Below, one piece after another: positions 52,739-61,712 of a DNA stretch of 64,000 bases. Location: the NCBI GenBank assembly GCA_020853095.1, contig JADYZN010000040.1, positions 141,034 through 205,033 on the forward strand, given 5' to 3'. The position numbers were made by a program, and so were the translations under genes. Source of the DNA: Phycisphaerales bacterium (GTDB taxonomy: Bacteria > Planctomycetota > Phycisphaerae > Tepidisphaerales > Tepidisphaeraceae). Position 1 is the stretch's first letter; every line of letters starts with the position of its first letter. The notes beneath the pieces are model-generated. The model did not search any database and had not been told where the DNA came from. It saw only the letters and a program-made list of their open reading frames with translations.

Positions 52739-53251
52739 ATGACACAGGTTTTGACCGATCAGACCGAGCGGATCCGCGAGGCATTCAACGTCAACCGCAG
52801 CAAGATGACCGTGCAACTGGCCCGCGAGCTTGGCGTGCCGGAAGCCGACGTGATCCGCGCCCTGCCGGACAATCTCAGCGTCGAACTGGACATCACGCAA
52901 TGGGAACAATTGCTTCGCGCCTTTGAATCGCTGGAAACGGTTCACGTCATCTGCACCAACCGCGCCCTGACGCTCGAATCCATCGGCCAGTTCGGCAATT
53001 TCAGCACCTGGGGCGACTATTTCAACGTCCAGACCAAAACGCTGGACATGCACCTGCGGTTCAAGGAACTCGGGGCCGTCTTCGGCGTGCGCAAGCCCAG
53101 CCACATGGACGGGGTCAACACCCTCAGCTTCCAATTTTTCACCCACGATGGGACGGCCGCTTTCAAGGTCTTTTTGACCTTCGGCAACAAGCCCCCGACG
53201 GCCGAACGCACGGCCCAGTTTGACGATCTGTGCCGGCGGTTCGCCAAATAA
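52739..53251 (+). CDS. HutX/ChuX-family haem-utilisation protein
   Basis: The protein has 170 residues. An N-terminal helical segment (MTVQLARELGVPEADVIRAL) is followed by a beta domain with FGNFSTWGDYFNVQ, LDMHLRFKELGAVFGVRKP and AAFKVFLTFGNK, matching the ChuX/HutX family, which binds haem in the cytoplasm and passes it on. AAGGAAG lies before the ATG. Its presence three genes behind a Fur-like box supports an iron- or haem-responsive unit. No haem receptor or oxygenase gene is in the window. Confidence 0.82.
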   Translation: MTQVLTDQTERIREAFNVNRSKMTVQLARELGVPEADVIRALPDNLSVELDITQWEQLLRAFESLETVHVICTNRALTLESIGQFGNFSTWGDYFNVQTKTLDMHLRFKELGAVFGVRKPSHMDGVNTLSFQFFTHDGTAAFKVFLTFGNKPPTAERTAQFDDLCRRFAK

Positions 53252-53259
53252 CATCAGCC

Positions 53260-54468
53260 ATGAACGCCACGATGACCCTCGACAATTCGGGCGAACCGAA
53301 GGGACTGTTCGCGCGCCGGGAGCTGATGCGCATCGGCACGGCCGCGACGATGATCTTCTGCGGCAGCGCCGCCATCGTGCTGTCGTTGATGCCGCTGGTC
53401 GGCTACAGCGGACTGGCGCACGCCGGCCCCCGCGCGGTGCTGCACGGGATGATCATCTCCCTGCTGATCGGCCATGAAACGCGATGGCGCTGCTTGGCGT
53501 TGCTGGGCGTCGTTCTGGGCGTATTCCTTGGGTTTATCCAGCCGGCCATCGCGCCGTTGTTTCCGATCTTCGCCTTCGCCGGGCTGGCCGGCGCGGCCGT
53601 CGGCTGGTGCATGATGGGCCTGCCGAGATGGATGGCGCTGGCCGGCGGCGTGGTCTGCTTTGAACTGCTGACCAGCCTGGGCGCGCCCCTGCGAATCTAT
53701 TTCGCCACCAAGGATGGCCACGAACCAATCTTGTGGGCCGCGTGGCTGGCCGAATGGCCGTTGCGCATCGCCGGCGGATTCATCGGCGTCTGGCTGGCGA
53801 TGCGCTGGCTGAAACGCCGTCAGGCCACCGAAAATGCCACTGCATCGCCACCGGCCATAAGCGCCATTCAATCCCCAACCACCGAACCGCCGACGAAGGC
53901 CGGGCATCGGTTCAGGACAAACCAGATTCTCACCGCCCTCGCACTGTTCGCCGCGGCACTGGCCTGCATCTTGCCGATGGCCCTGCAAAGCTGGATGGCC
54001 CTCGGAATTATCGCGGCATCCTATCTGATCTATTCCCTGTTGATGGGACTGCGAAAATCCCTGTTGCATATCGCCGCCGCCCTGGCGTGGGGCTGGATGA
54101 TCTACGCCTTCGGCAGTTACCTCTGGCATCGCGACATGGACCGCGTGGCCGATCTTGGCCGGACCGTCGTCCTCCGTTTCGCCCCGATGGCCTTGTCCGC
54201 GCTGGTCATCATCCGCCGAACCACCCCGCTGGACGTGTTTCAGTTGCTCAGAAAATTCCGCGTCTCCGCGCTGGTGTTGATCCCCTTGAGCACCCTCCTT
54301 CGCAGCGGCCCGCGCGCCAAACGCGATGTCCGTCATGCCTGGCAAAATCTTCAACATTCCGGAATTATTCAGTCCCGATGGTCGATCTTGCGTCGCCCGC
54401 GGCCTATAATTTCCGGCCTGTTTGGCCCGACACTTCGACACTGGGCCGATCGACTGGTCGAAAAATAA
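53260..54468 (+). CDS. Two-part membrane protein resembling an ECF transporter S-T fusion
   Basis: The protein has 402 residues from ATG 53260. The N-terminal half (about 15-185) has ~6 TM helices and a loop-rich pattern like ECF substrate-binding subunits. A charged linker (~190-220) joins a second half with TM helices and the cytoplasmic stretch RRTTPLDVFQLLRKFRVSAL-type, then LRSGPRAKRDVRHAWQNL, similar to CbiQ/EcfT coupling helices, though without the usual ARG motif. No EcfA ATPases are adjacent. It starts 8 bases after the HutX gene. The S-T fusion reading is tentative; an uncharacterised membrane enzyme is the alternative. Confidence 0.5.
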   Translation: MNATMTLDNSGEPKGLFARRELMRIGTAATMIFCGSAAIVLSLMPLVGYSGLAHAGPRAVLHGMIISLLIGHETRWRCLALLGVVLGVFLGFIQPAIAPLFPIFAFAGLAGAAVGWCMMGLPRWMALAGGVVCFELLTSLGAPLRIYFATKDGHEPILWAAWLAEWPLRIAGGFIGVWLAMRWLKRRQATENATASPPAISAIQSPTTEPPTKAGHRFRTNQILTALALFAAALACILPMALQSWMALGIIAASYLIYSLLMGLRKSLLHIAAALAWGWMIYAFGSYLWHRDMDRVADLGRTVVLRFAPMALSALVIIRRTTPLDVFQLLRKFRVSALVLIPLSTLLRSGPRAKRDVRHAWQNLQHSGIIQSRWSILRRPRPIISGLFGPTLRHWADRLVEK

Positions 54469-54477
54469 GGGGTTCTC

Positions 54478-55437
54478 ATGGACCGCAAACGCACGTCGGA
54501 TCAACCGTCCGCATTTACGCTGGTTGAACTTCTGGTCGTCATCGGCGTGATCGCGATTTTGATCGGCCTGCTGCTGCCGGTCATTTCGCGGGCGCAAGCC
54601 CAGGCCCGCGCGGTCAAATGCCTCTCCAATCTCCGACAGATCGGCATGGGATTGGTAATGTATTCCACCCAGAACCGCGGGTACGTCATCCCCTCGTACA
54701 ATCTCCCCGCATTGACCGGTTCCAGCTCCAATTACAAAGGCGGCCCGCAACAACCCCTCGACGGCTGGGCGTGCATTCTCGACCGCGATGGACTGGTCCC
54801 CTCCAAGGAACAGGACACCAACACGATCTTCTTCTGCCCTGACACGGTGGATGTCGAAGGGATGAAAGACGGCCAGACCGGCAACGACCCCGCCAAACCG
54901 CGCGGCTGGACGGACTGGCCGCTGATTTTCACCGCCGTCGGCGGCGACAGTTCGCCCAAGGTGGCCGTGACCATCCCCTCGCGCGGATTCAACAAGATCA
55001 TCCGCGTCAGCTACTGGATCAACGCCTACAACCCCATCGGCAACGCCCCGGTTTCCATCGACGCCTCGGATGTGCATTACACCGCCTCGGTGGGTGTCGG
55101 GCCGGATTCTTTCGGCAAATACATCCAACTCCACAAAACCACCAACATCCGCCGATCCTCCAGTCTGATCGTGCTGGCCGATGGAATTTACATGGGCCGG
55201 CAATCCGTCACCCGACTGGGCAACACCAACAGCCGCATCGGGTATCGCCACCGTGGCATGGACCAACAACACGGGGCCGCCAACATCGCCTTCGCCGATG
55301 GTCATGCCGAAACGATCACCGGCGACCGCTTTCCCCGCGCCGCGGGCGGTTCAGTCACGCTTCAGATGGCCCGCGAAGATAATCTTGGCGGCAATCCAAC
55401 GATCTATGCCGATCCGGATCGAACACTGGCCAATTGA
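54478..55437 (+). CDS. Pseudopilin-like protein with DGHAE motif
   Basis: The protein has 319 residues, with GGGG before the ATG. The prepilin-type N-terminus [20 protein letters not shown] precedes the [21 protein letters not shown] stretch of planctomycete pseudopilins. Near the C-terminus is the family's [14 protein letters not shown] motif. It starts nine bases after the ECF-like gene. Proteins of this group are very abundant in Planctomycetota, and their role outside pilus-like assemblies is open. Confidence 0.9.
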   Translation: MDRKRTSDQPSAFTLVELLVVIGVIAILIGLLLPVISRAQAQARAVKCLSNLRQIGMGLVMYSTQNRGYVIPSYNLPALTGSSSNYKGGPQQPLDGWACILDRDGLVPSKEQDTNTIFFCPDTVDVEGMKDGQTGNDPAKPRGWTDWPLIFTAVGGDSSPKVAVTIPSRGFNKIIRVSYWINAYNPIGNAPVSIDASDVHYTASVGVGPDSFGKYIQLHKTTNIRRSSSLIVLADGIYMGRQSVTRLGNTNSRIGYRHRGMDQQHGAANIAFADGHAETITGDRFPRAAGGSVTLQMAREDNLGGNPTIYADPDRTLAN

Positions 55438-55476
55438 TGCGCTGCGAATCGTATAAACATCAGATAAGGAACTTCG

Positions 55477-56415
55477 ATGAAACATCTTTTGATCTTGGGA
55501 ATGGCGTTTGTCACGTTGAGCATGGCCGGTTGCACCCGGCCTGATTCATCCACCCCCGCCACCGCACCCGCGCCCACCACCAGCCACGCCGACCGCCCGC
55601 CACAAACCCCGATCTTGTCGGCCGACACCATCGCGCACGAGAACATTCATTACGGCGGACCGGATCAGAAACTCAACACCCTGGACCTGTACGCCCCCAA
55701 AGGCGCCATCAACTCGCCGGTGCTGCTGTTCATTCATGGCGGCGAGTGGACCAAGGGAGACAAGCGGGATGTCAGCTACAAACCCAAGTTCTTCAACGAA
55801 CATGACATCGTTTTCGCCAGCGCCAACTATCGCCTCTCCCCAACAGACAAACACCCCGCCCAGGTCAGCGACGTCGCCCACGCCATCGCCTGGCTGAAGG
55901 CCCATGTGGCCGAATATGGGGGCGATCCCGATCAAATTTTCATCATGGGCCATTCCGCCGGTTGTCACCTGGTCACGCTGGTGACACTCGATCCGCGATA
56001 TCTTCAACAGGCCGGTCTCAAACCCATGGATGTGCGCGGCGTCATCGCCTGGAGCGGCGGCATGTACAACCTGCCCGACCGGGAACAGGGAACCGGCCAA
56101 TACCCCGCCTACATCCGCGCCACTTTCGGCGATTCGCACGAGGCCCAGTGGGCCGCATCGCCCCGGGCACACGTTCAAAACGCCAGTGAAGCGCCTCGTT
56201 TCCTGTTCGCCTCGCTGGATGTCCCCCGTTCCCGCAATTCACTTGAGGCGGCACAAGACATGGTCGAACAGATCAACGCCAACGGCGGCAATGCCAAACA
56301 AATCATCCTGACCGGCAAGACCCACTTCACCGCCAACCATGAGCTGGGCGCGCCATCCGACACCTCCGGCCAGATCATCCTGGATTTTATTCGCCCCCGC
56401 CTGTCAGTCGATTGA
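55477..56415 (+). CDS. Lipoprotein alpha/beta-hydrolase (esterase/BD-FAE type)
   Basis: The protein has 312 residues. A lipoprotein signal (LSMAGC, Cys19) and a Thr/Pro-rich linker precede an alpha/beta-hydrolase domain. The oxyanion motif LFIHGGEWTKGDK, the nucleophile elbow IMGHSAGCHL and a late histidine in LTGKTHFTANHELG give the expected catalytic triad. Relatives are carboxylesterases or bifunctional acetylxylan/feruloyl esterases. It is anchored outside the cytoplasm. It starts 39 bases past the second pseudopilin, with AAGGAA before the ATG. Confidence 0.85.
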   Translation: MKHLLILGMAFVTLSMAGCTRPDSSTPATAPAPTTSHADRPPQTPILSADTIAHENIHYGGPDQKLNTLDLYAPKGAINSPVLLFIHGGEWTKGDKRDVSYKPKFFNEHDIVFASANYRLSPTDKHPAQVSDVAHAIAWLKAHVAEYGGDPDQIFIMGHSAGCHLVTLVTLDPRYLQQAGLKPMDVRGVIAWSGGMYNLPDREQGTGQYPAYIRATFGDSHEAQWAASPRAHVQNASEAPRFLFASLDVPRSRNSLEAAQDMVEQINANGGNAKQIILTGKTHFTANHELGAPSDTSGQIILDFIRPRLSVD

Positions 56416-56444
56416 GATGATCGTGAATCCATCACGCATCGACT

Positions 56445-58532
56445 ATGCCCACCGCCCCTCATGCGATAGGATCAAATCGCTTGAGCGGCCGGCGAAAACA
56501 ATCTCCATCCATTCCCGCCCCGCCGGGGAATGAGAACAGCCTGTTCGGGAAATCGCTCCTGGCCATTGTCGCATTGATCGCGCTGGCGTTGCTGGCTTAT
56601 TCGCCTGTGTTGTCGGCCGGATACATCTGGGATGACCCCGATTACGTCACCCACAATCCGACGTTGCGAACGTGGGATGGCCTGTCGAACATCTGGTTGT
56701 CACCCACCTCCACCCCGCAATATTATCCGCTGGTCTTCAGTTCCTTCTGGATCGAATATCACCTGTGGGGGTTGAATCCGGCCGGATACCACGTTGACAA
56801 CGTGCTGCTGCACGCATTGAGCGCCATCCTGTTGTGGGTGGCATTGAAAAAACTGAAAGTGCCCGGCGCATGGGCCGCCGCGGCGATCTTTGCCGTCCAT
56901 CCCATCGAGGTTGAATCGGTCGCGTGGATCACCGAACGCAAAAACGTCCTTTCACTAACCTTTTATCTGGCCGCCCTGCTGGTCTATTTTCGCTCTCCCA
57001 ACGGCCAAAAAATTATTGATCCCACTACCGGCGATGTGCGCACGCATTTCTGGCGATCGACGGCCTGGTGGGTGGCGCTGGGATTGTTCATCGCGGCGCT
57101 GCTCAGCAAAACCGTAACCGCCTCCTGGCCGGCGGCGGTGCTGGTGATCCTCTGGTGGAAACGAAGCCGAATTCATTGGCGAGACCTGGTTCCCCTGCTC
57201 CCTTTTTTCATCATCGGCATCGGCCTGGCCCTCAATACCGCGCACATGGAACATCAGCAGGTGGGTGCTTATGGTTCGGAATGGGCCTTTAACTGGATCG
57301 AACGAAGTTTGATCGCCGGTCGGGCGCTCTGGTTTTACGCCGGCAAGCTGATCTGGCCCCACCCGCTGGCGTTTATCTATCCGCGATGGACCATCAACGC
57401 CCATCAGCCGGTTCAATATCTGCATCCCGCCGCCGCGGTGTTGGTTGTTGCGATTTTCTTTTTCCTTCGACGTCGAATCGGGCGCGGGGCGTTGGCGGCG
57501 GTGCTGCTATATGGTGGAACACTCTTTCCCGCATTGGGTTTCTTCAACGTCTTCCCGATGCGCTATTCGTTTGTGGCGGACCACTTTCAATATCACGCGG
57601 GAATCGCCCTGATCGCGCTGGGTGTCGCTTCGACAACTCGACTTCTGAGCCGCTGGAAACTGCCCGCTTTCTATGTCTGGATGATCTGCGCCGCGGTCGT
57701 GGCGGATGGCCTCTGGATGACCCGCCGACAGGTGCGAATTTACGTCGATCCCATGACCTTGTGGACCGACACGCTGTCAAAAAATCCCAATTCGTGGATG
57801 GTCCACATGAACCTCGGCCATGCGTGGATGGACCAGTGGAAGGAACTCAACGCCGCCGGCCAATCCGGCCCGGCACGCCAGGCCTTCGGCAAGGCCCTGA
57901 CCGAGTACCAGATTTCACTGCAATTGGCGCCGGAACTGCCCGAAACGCACCTGGTGGTCGGACAGGCCATGGCCGAAACGGGCGATTATGAGGCCGCCAT
58001 TCTTTATTACCGCCAGACCCAGCGGCTGGCCGAGCGTTCAGGACGGGCGATCTGGTACGTCGAGGTTTACAACAGCCTTGGCCTGGCCCTTTCGGCCACG
58101 GGACATCCACAGCAAGCCATCTCCTCCTATCAACGGGCCATCGAATTGCGTCCAAACTATGCGCGGGCACACTACAACCTGGCCGTTGAGCTGGAAAAAC
58201 AAAATCGAATCGACGACGCCATCGCCCAATACACCCGCGCCATCGAGTTGGATCCGGACAACATCCAAGCCCATTACAATCTTGGAAATTGCTACTTGAA
58301 TCAAAGGCGGCTGGCCGAGGCCGCGGAGCAATATTCAACCGTCTTGCGATTAAATCCCCGTCATGCGGCCGCCCATGCCAACCGCGGCTGGGTATTTCTT
58401 TTGGCCGGCCAAAATAATGCGGCGGCGGCGGATTTCCAGGCCGCTCTGGCCATCGATCCCAATCTCGAACCGGCCAAAAAAGGTCTGCAAAAAGTGATGC
58501 CCGGACAAATCCCACCTGTTGATAATCGCTAA
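56445..58532 (+). CDS. TMTC-like multi-span membrane protein with C-terminal TPRs
   Basis: The protein has 695 residues. The first ~430 form about ten TM helices with an early periplasmic loop GYIWDDPDYVTHNPTL, followed by NPAGYHVDNVLLHALSAILL and FAVHPIEVESVAWITERKN, motifs shared with TMTC and related lipid-dependent O-mannosyltransferases. The last ~200 residues are TPR units (for example AISSYQRAIELRPNYARAHY and AIAQYTRAIELDPDNIQAHY). It may glycosylate exported proteins using a lipid-linked sugar. A strong terminator follows. Confidence 0.85.
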   Translation: MPTAPHAIGSNRLSGRRKQSPSIPAPPGNENSLFGKSLLAIVALIALALLAYSPVLSAGYIWDDPDYVTHNPTLRTWDGLSNIWLSPTSTPQYYPLVFSSFWIEYHLWGLNPAGYHVDNVLLHALSAILLWVALKKLKVPGAWAAAAIFAVHPIEVESVAWITERKNVLSLTFYLAALLVYFRSPNGQKIIDPTTGDVRTHFWRSTAWWVALGLFIAALLSKTVTASWPAAVLVILWWKRSRIHWRDLVPLLPFFIIGIGLALNTAHMEHQQVGAYGSEWAFNWIERSLIAGRALWFYAGKLIWPHPLAFIYPRWTINAHQPVQYLHPAAAVLVVAIFFFLRRRIGRGALAAVLLYGGTLFPALGFFNVFPMRYSFVADHFQYHAGIALIALGVASTTRLLSRWKLPAFYVWMICAAVVADGLWMTRRQVRIYVDPMTLWTDTLSKNPNSWMVHMNLGHAWMDQWKELNAAGQSGPARQAFGKALTEYQISLQLAPELPETHLVVGQAMAETGDYEAAILYYRQTQRLAERSGRAIWYVEVYNSLGLALSATGHPQQAISSYQRAIELRPNYARAHYNLAVELEKQNRIDDAIAQYTRAIELDPDNIQAHYNLGNCYLNQRRLAEAAEQYSTVLRLNPRHAAAHANRGWVFLLAGQNNAAAADFQAALAIDPNLEPAKKGLQKVMPGQIPPVDNR

Positions 58533-58632
58533 GTTCAGCTTTGACAATATGTTACAAAATATCGAATCGCTCCGATTGGACAAATGATCAATTTGAGCCT
58601 ATCTTATGGTAGATCAACAATTTATCCCTCCT

Positions 58633-58675
58633 ACGGCCCGTCGCATGCCCTCCAGCGGCGGGCCGTTTCCTTTTT
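58633..58675 (+). terminator. Rho-independent terminator after the TMTC-like gene
   Basis: A 12-bp stem (58633-58644 with 58655-58666, one G-U pair) has a 10-base loop, followed by TTTCCTTTTT. It lies 100 bases past the stop codon at 58532 and abuts the end of the convergent GT2 gene. Confidence 0.8.
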
Positions 58676-59585
58676 AACCGGTTCGTTCGGCTCTTCTGCG
58701 GATTTTTCGGCGTGTTTCCAGAATGCGCCAGGTTGATCGCTCGGTTAGTGTACGAAGCGTTCGGCCTGAACACAGATACCCTGCCGCCTCTTTGGCATAA
58801 TCGATGGCCTGCGAAATCGAACCTTGTCGGATTGCATTGATCGATTGGCCGGCCCGCATGGCGGCGGCTTCGAGCGCGAAATACGCCGGCAATCCCATCC
58901 CTCCGTGCCGACGGGCCACCTGCTGGACTTCATTGATCCGGCTCATCCCACCCGTGGCGGTTTTGTTCACCCCATCCCATCGATAATCCGCAAAAACCCC
59001 CGACACATAGGCTACCGGAAACCGCCTGGCCATTTTGAGCCACAGGTCGTAATCCATCGCCCAGGACAAACCGGCATCCAATCCCCCCACCGCTTCATAG
59101 CCCGACCGCCGAAAAAAGGCGGCGGGTTGAACAATAAAGTCCGAAACCCCCAATAATCTTTCAAAACAAAACGGCTCCACCTGCGAACAAGGCCCCAGAT
59201 CGCGGCCATTGGTGTCAATAAATCGCGCATCTCCATAGATCAACATGACTTGCGGGTGATCGGCAAAGTATTGAGCGGCTTTCGCGATGGCTCCGGGATG
59301 ATAGCGGTCATCGGCATTGAGCCAACCTACAATTTCACCGCAAGATTTCTTAATCCCTTTGATGATCGCATCGGTCTGTCCACGATCCGGTTCGCTGACC
59401 CAATTGAGCCGGCCGGCGTATTCTCGAAGCAGAGGTTGCGTCTGATCGGCCGATCCACCATCAATCACCCAATATTCCAGCGGTTGATGCGATTGATCCA
59501 GAACGCTGTCGATCGCCTCGCGCAGGCGATGGGCGTGGTTGAATGTGGGGGTAATGATCGAAACCGATGGCAAATCCTGCTCCAT
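58674..59585 (-). CDS. GT2-family glycosyltransferase (WcaA-like)
   Basis: The protein has 303 residues. The family 2 features are SIITPTFNHAHRLREAIDSV at the N-terminus, IDGGSADQT, a DxD-like WLNADDRYHPGA and the late acceptor motif MDYDLWLKMARRF. It is a soluble enzyme of the type that adds sugars to exopolysaccharide or O-antigen repeats. A C-terminal basic helical tail (RRKIRRRAERTG) may touch the membrane. It is monocistronic, between the TMTC-like gene and the divergent GT2 at 59743. Confidence 0.88.
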   Translation of the reverse strand: MEQDLPSVSIITPTFNHAHRLREAIDSVLDQSHQPLEYWVIDGGSADQTQPLLREYAGRLNWVSEPDRGQTDAIIKGIKKSCGEIVGWLNADDRYHPGAIAKAAQYFADHPQVMLIYGDARFIDTNGRDLGPCSQVEPFCFERLLGVSDFIVQPAAFFRRSGYEAVGGLDAGLSWAMDYDLWLKMARRFPVAYVSGVFADYRWDGVNKTATGGMSRINEVQQVARRHGGMGLPAYFALEAAAMRAGQSINAIRQGSISQAIDYAKEAAGYLCSGRTLRTLTERSTWRILETRRKIRRRAERTG

Positions 59586-59742
59586 TTTGGAGTTGGCGCT
59601 ACAGGCTATCGGCCTTTTAGCCGGCCGGCAAATAGGGTATCGTCATGGGAATCTATGAGTTGGCTGTTGTCGTTTTCGGGGTCTCACCGAATATTGATTT
59701 TCGGTTAGAATAAAGATTTACCGGGATTTTATCCGGTTCATT

Positions 59743-60615
59743 ATGAAGCGTTTCGCATTGCCATCGGATGGTTCGGTGCGTTGCCTGGTGATCGTTCCGG
59801 TCTTTAATGAGCGGGATTCGGTCGGCAAGCTGGTGCATCGTCTGCGCCGATCTTTGCCGAAGTTTTGCGACGTGCTGGTGATCGACGATGGATCGACCGA
59901 CGACACGGTTCGGCAGGTTCCCGCCGGAACCAGGGTCGTTCCGCTGCCGTTCAACCTGGGCATCGGCGGAGCGATGCAGACGGGTTATCGCTACGCGGCG
60001 CTGAACAACTACGATCTGGCGGTGCAGGTGGATGGAGATGGCCAGCATCGGCCGGGCGATGTCTGCCGATTGATCGAGCATCTGTGGTCCTGCGACGTGG
60101 ACATGGTGGTCGGATCAAGATTTCTGGAGCCGGTGAAATTTTATCATCAGACGGCCATCCGCAAAGCCGGAAGCTGGTTTTTGCGGGCGTTGATCCGGGG
60201 GCTGACGGGATTGAACATCACCGATTGCACCAGCGGGTTCCGTGCCGCCAATCGACGGGTGATCGAGGCGTTCGCCCATTGGTATCCGGAGGATTATCCG
60301 GAACCGGAAGTGATCGTGCTGCTGCACCGGGCCGGGTTCAAGATCGACGAACTGGCGGTGCGGATGCGTCACCGCCGCACCGGCCAAAGCAGCATCCGTC
60401 TGATCAACGGGGTTTTTTACGTTTTGAAAGTCACCACCTGCCTTCTGCTGGATTTGGTGCGCCAGCCGTGGCCGATGGGCAAGATCGATTTACCGGTGAA
60501 TGACCATGTGGCTGTACCAGCTCATCGTGCCGTATCTGAAACAATTGATCCTGCTGGCGATTGGGGCGAGCCTGCTGCTGCTGGCGGTTCGGCGGCTCAG
60601 ACAATACAAGCTTAA
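59743..60615 (+). CDS. GT2-family glycosyltransferase (polyprenyl-phosphate mannose synthase-like)
   Basis: The protein has 290 residues. Key elements are VIVPVFNERDSVGKLVHRLR, VIDDGSTDDT, VQVDGDGQHRPGD (the DxD site) and DCTSGFRAANR. The pattern is that of DPM1-type enzymes that load a lipid carrier. The core ends near residue 250; the last ~40 residues overlap, in another frame, the beginning of the DUF2304 gene and look like unselected sequence. GT2-DUF2304 pairs are common in many bacteria. Confidence 0.85.
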   Translation: MKRFALPSDGSVRCLVIVPVFNERDSVGKLVHRLRRSLPKFCDVLVIDDGSTDDTVRQVPAGTRVVPLPFNLGIGGAMQTGYRYAALNNYDLAVQVDGDGQHRPGDVCRLIEHLWSCDVDMVVGSRFLEPVKFYHQTAIRKAGSWFLRALIRGLTGLNITDCTSGFRAANRRVIEAFAHWYPEDYPEPEVIVLLHRAGFKIDELAVRMRHRRTGQSSIRLINGVFYVLKVTTCLLLDLVRQPWPMGKIDLPVNDHVAVPAHRAVSETIDPAGDWGEPAAAGGSAAQTIQA

Positions 60616-60931
60616 GGAACGCTACACCCTCATTTTCCTGTTCATCGGCCTGCCCTTTTTCGTGCTGGCGATGTGGCCCAGCGGCATCGGCTGGCTGGGC
60701 GAAATGCTGCACATGCAGTACCAGACCATCGTGCTGTTGTGCGTGTCGGCGTTTTTCCTGTTGATCATCCTGGAACTGCTGACGATCGTCAGCCAGCAGG
60801 ACCGCAAGATCACGACACTGGCGCAGATGGTCGGCATCCTGGTTCAACAGCGTCAGGAATCGACGACGCCGTTGAATGACTCCCAGCAGGCCGCCTTGCA
60901 ACAAGCCGGCGAGTCGATTCGCAAGCGATGA
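60500..60931 (+). CDS. DUF2304 membrane protein
   Basis: The protein has 143 residues. Three hydrophobic helices in the first 90 residues are followed by a helical tail with QQDRKITTLAQMVGIL, a typical DUF2304 arrangement. Members are usually encoded right after a GT2 gene and are thought to help anchor or present the lipid-linked sugar. The 116-base overlap with the GT2 gene is long. The convergent methyltransferase gene ends 24 bases away. Confidence 0.82.
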   Translation: MTMWLYQLIVPYLKQLILLAIGASLLLLAVRRLRQYKLKERYTLIFLFIGLPFFVLAMWPSGIGWLGEMLHMQYQTIVLLCVSAFFLLIILELLTIVSQQDRKITTLAQMVGILVQQRQESTTPLNDSQQAALQQAGESIRKR

Positions 60932-60955
60932 TGGCGGCCGACGATGGACGCCGGT

Positions 60956-61699
60956 TCATTTCTTTCTCGCCACCAGAATGATCGAGCTGCCAGGTGGAAG
61001 ATTCATCACTCGCAAAAACGCGGCTTCGGATCGAAAAATCGCGTACAAAATGGCGTCCAGCCACCGGGGGCCAAAATGATTGTCATGGGTGGGCGGGAGC
61101 GTGGAATTGCGCTCGCGACGGTTTTTAAGTTTACGGAACGCCCAGATCATCGGCAGCAGAAAACTGCAGAAATACGAACTCTTTAACACCTCCCACTGCC
61201 GCGGATCGAACAGCGCCAGCAACTGTTTGTGGTTGTAACGGCGGAAATGGTGGTTGATGACATCGTGGCTGGACCAGAGGCTTTGCAGCGCCGGAACCGT
61301 CACCAGCAGGATGCCGCCGGGATTGAGTGCATCGTAGACGGCCCGCAGCGCCGGCTGTTCATGTTCAACGTGCTCCAGAACGTCGCACAGGCTGACAAGA
61401 TCGAACCGGCCATGCGATTTCAAGTCCCAATCCACGCCGGTCTGGAGAACGCGCAAACCCTTTGATTGTGCCCGTTGAACGCAATTGGGATCGGCTTCGA
61501 GGCCAACCTTGTCGGTGATGCGATGATAATCGTTCAACATCACGCCCGTGCCGCACCCAACGTCCAGCCAGCGCGGCGGTTTGGCCTGATGGTTGGGACA
61601 ATACCGATCGAAAAACCCCGTGATGATCCTGCGCCGGGCGACGTGCCACCAATGGCGAAGTTCAAACTGCTCGTATTCCTGAAGAAATTGTAAATCCAT
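60956..61699 (-). CDS. Class I SAM-dependent methyltransferase
   Basis: The protein has 247 residues. Motif I is WLDVGCGTGVML, followed by the acidic residue in VGLEADPN and motif IV around VSLCDVLEHVEHEQPALR. The order is that of UbiE-like class I methyltransferases. The C-terminal third has hydrophobic helices (LLPMIWAFRKL) and may be membrane associated. It begins 13 bases after the GtrB-like gene stop, so it is likely co-transcribed. Acceptor unknown, perhaps a glycan or lipid intermediate. Confidence 0.85.
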   Translation of the reverse strand: MDLQFLQEYEQFELRHWWHVARRRIITGFFDRYCPNHQAKPPRWLDVGCGTGVMLNDYHRITDKVGLEADPNCVQRAQSKGLRVLQTGVDWDLKSHGRFDLVSLCDVLEHVEHEQPALRAVYDALNPGGILLVTVPALQSLWSSHDVINHHFRRYNHKQLLALFDPRQWEVLKSSYFCSFLLPMIWAFRKLKNRRERNSTLPPTHDNHFGPRWLDAILYAIFRSEAAFLRVMNLPPGSSIILVARKK

Positions 61700-61712
61700 G
61701 GTGGGCGTGGGT

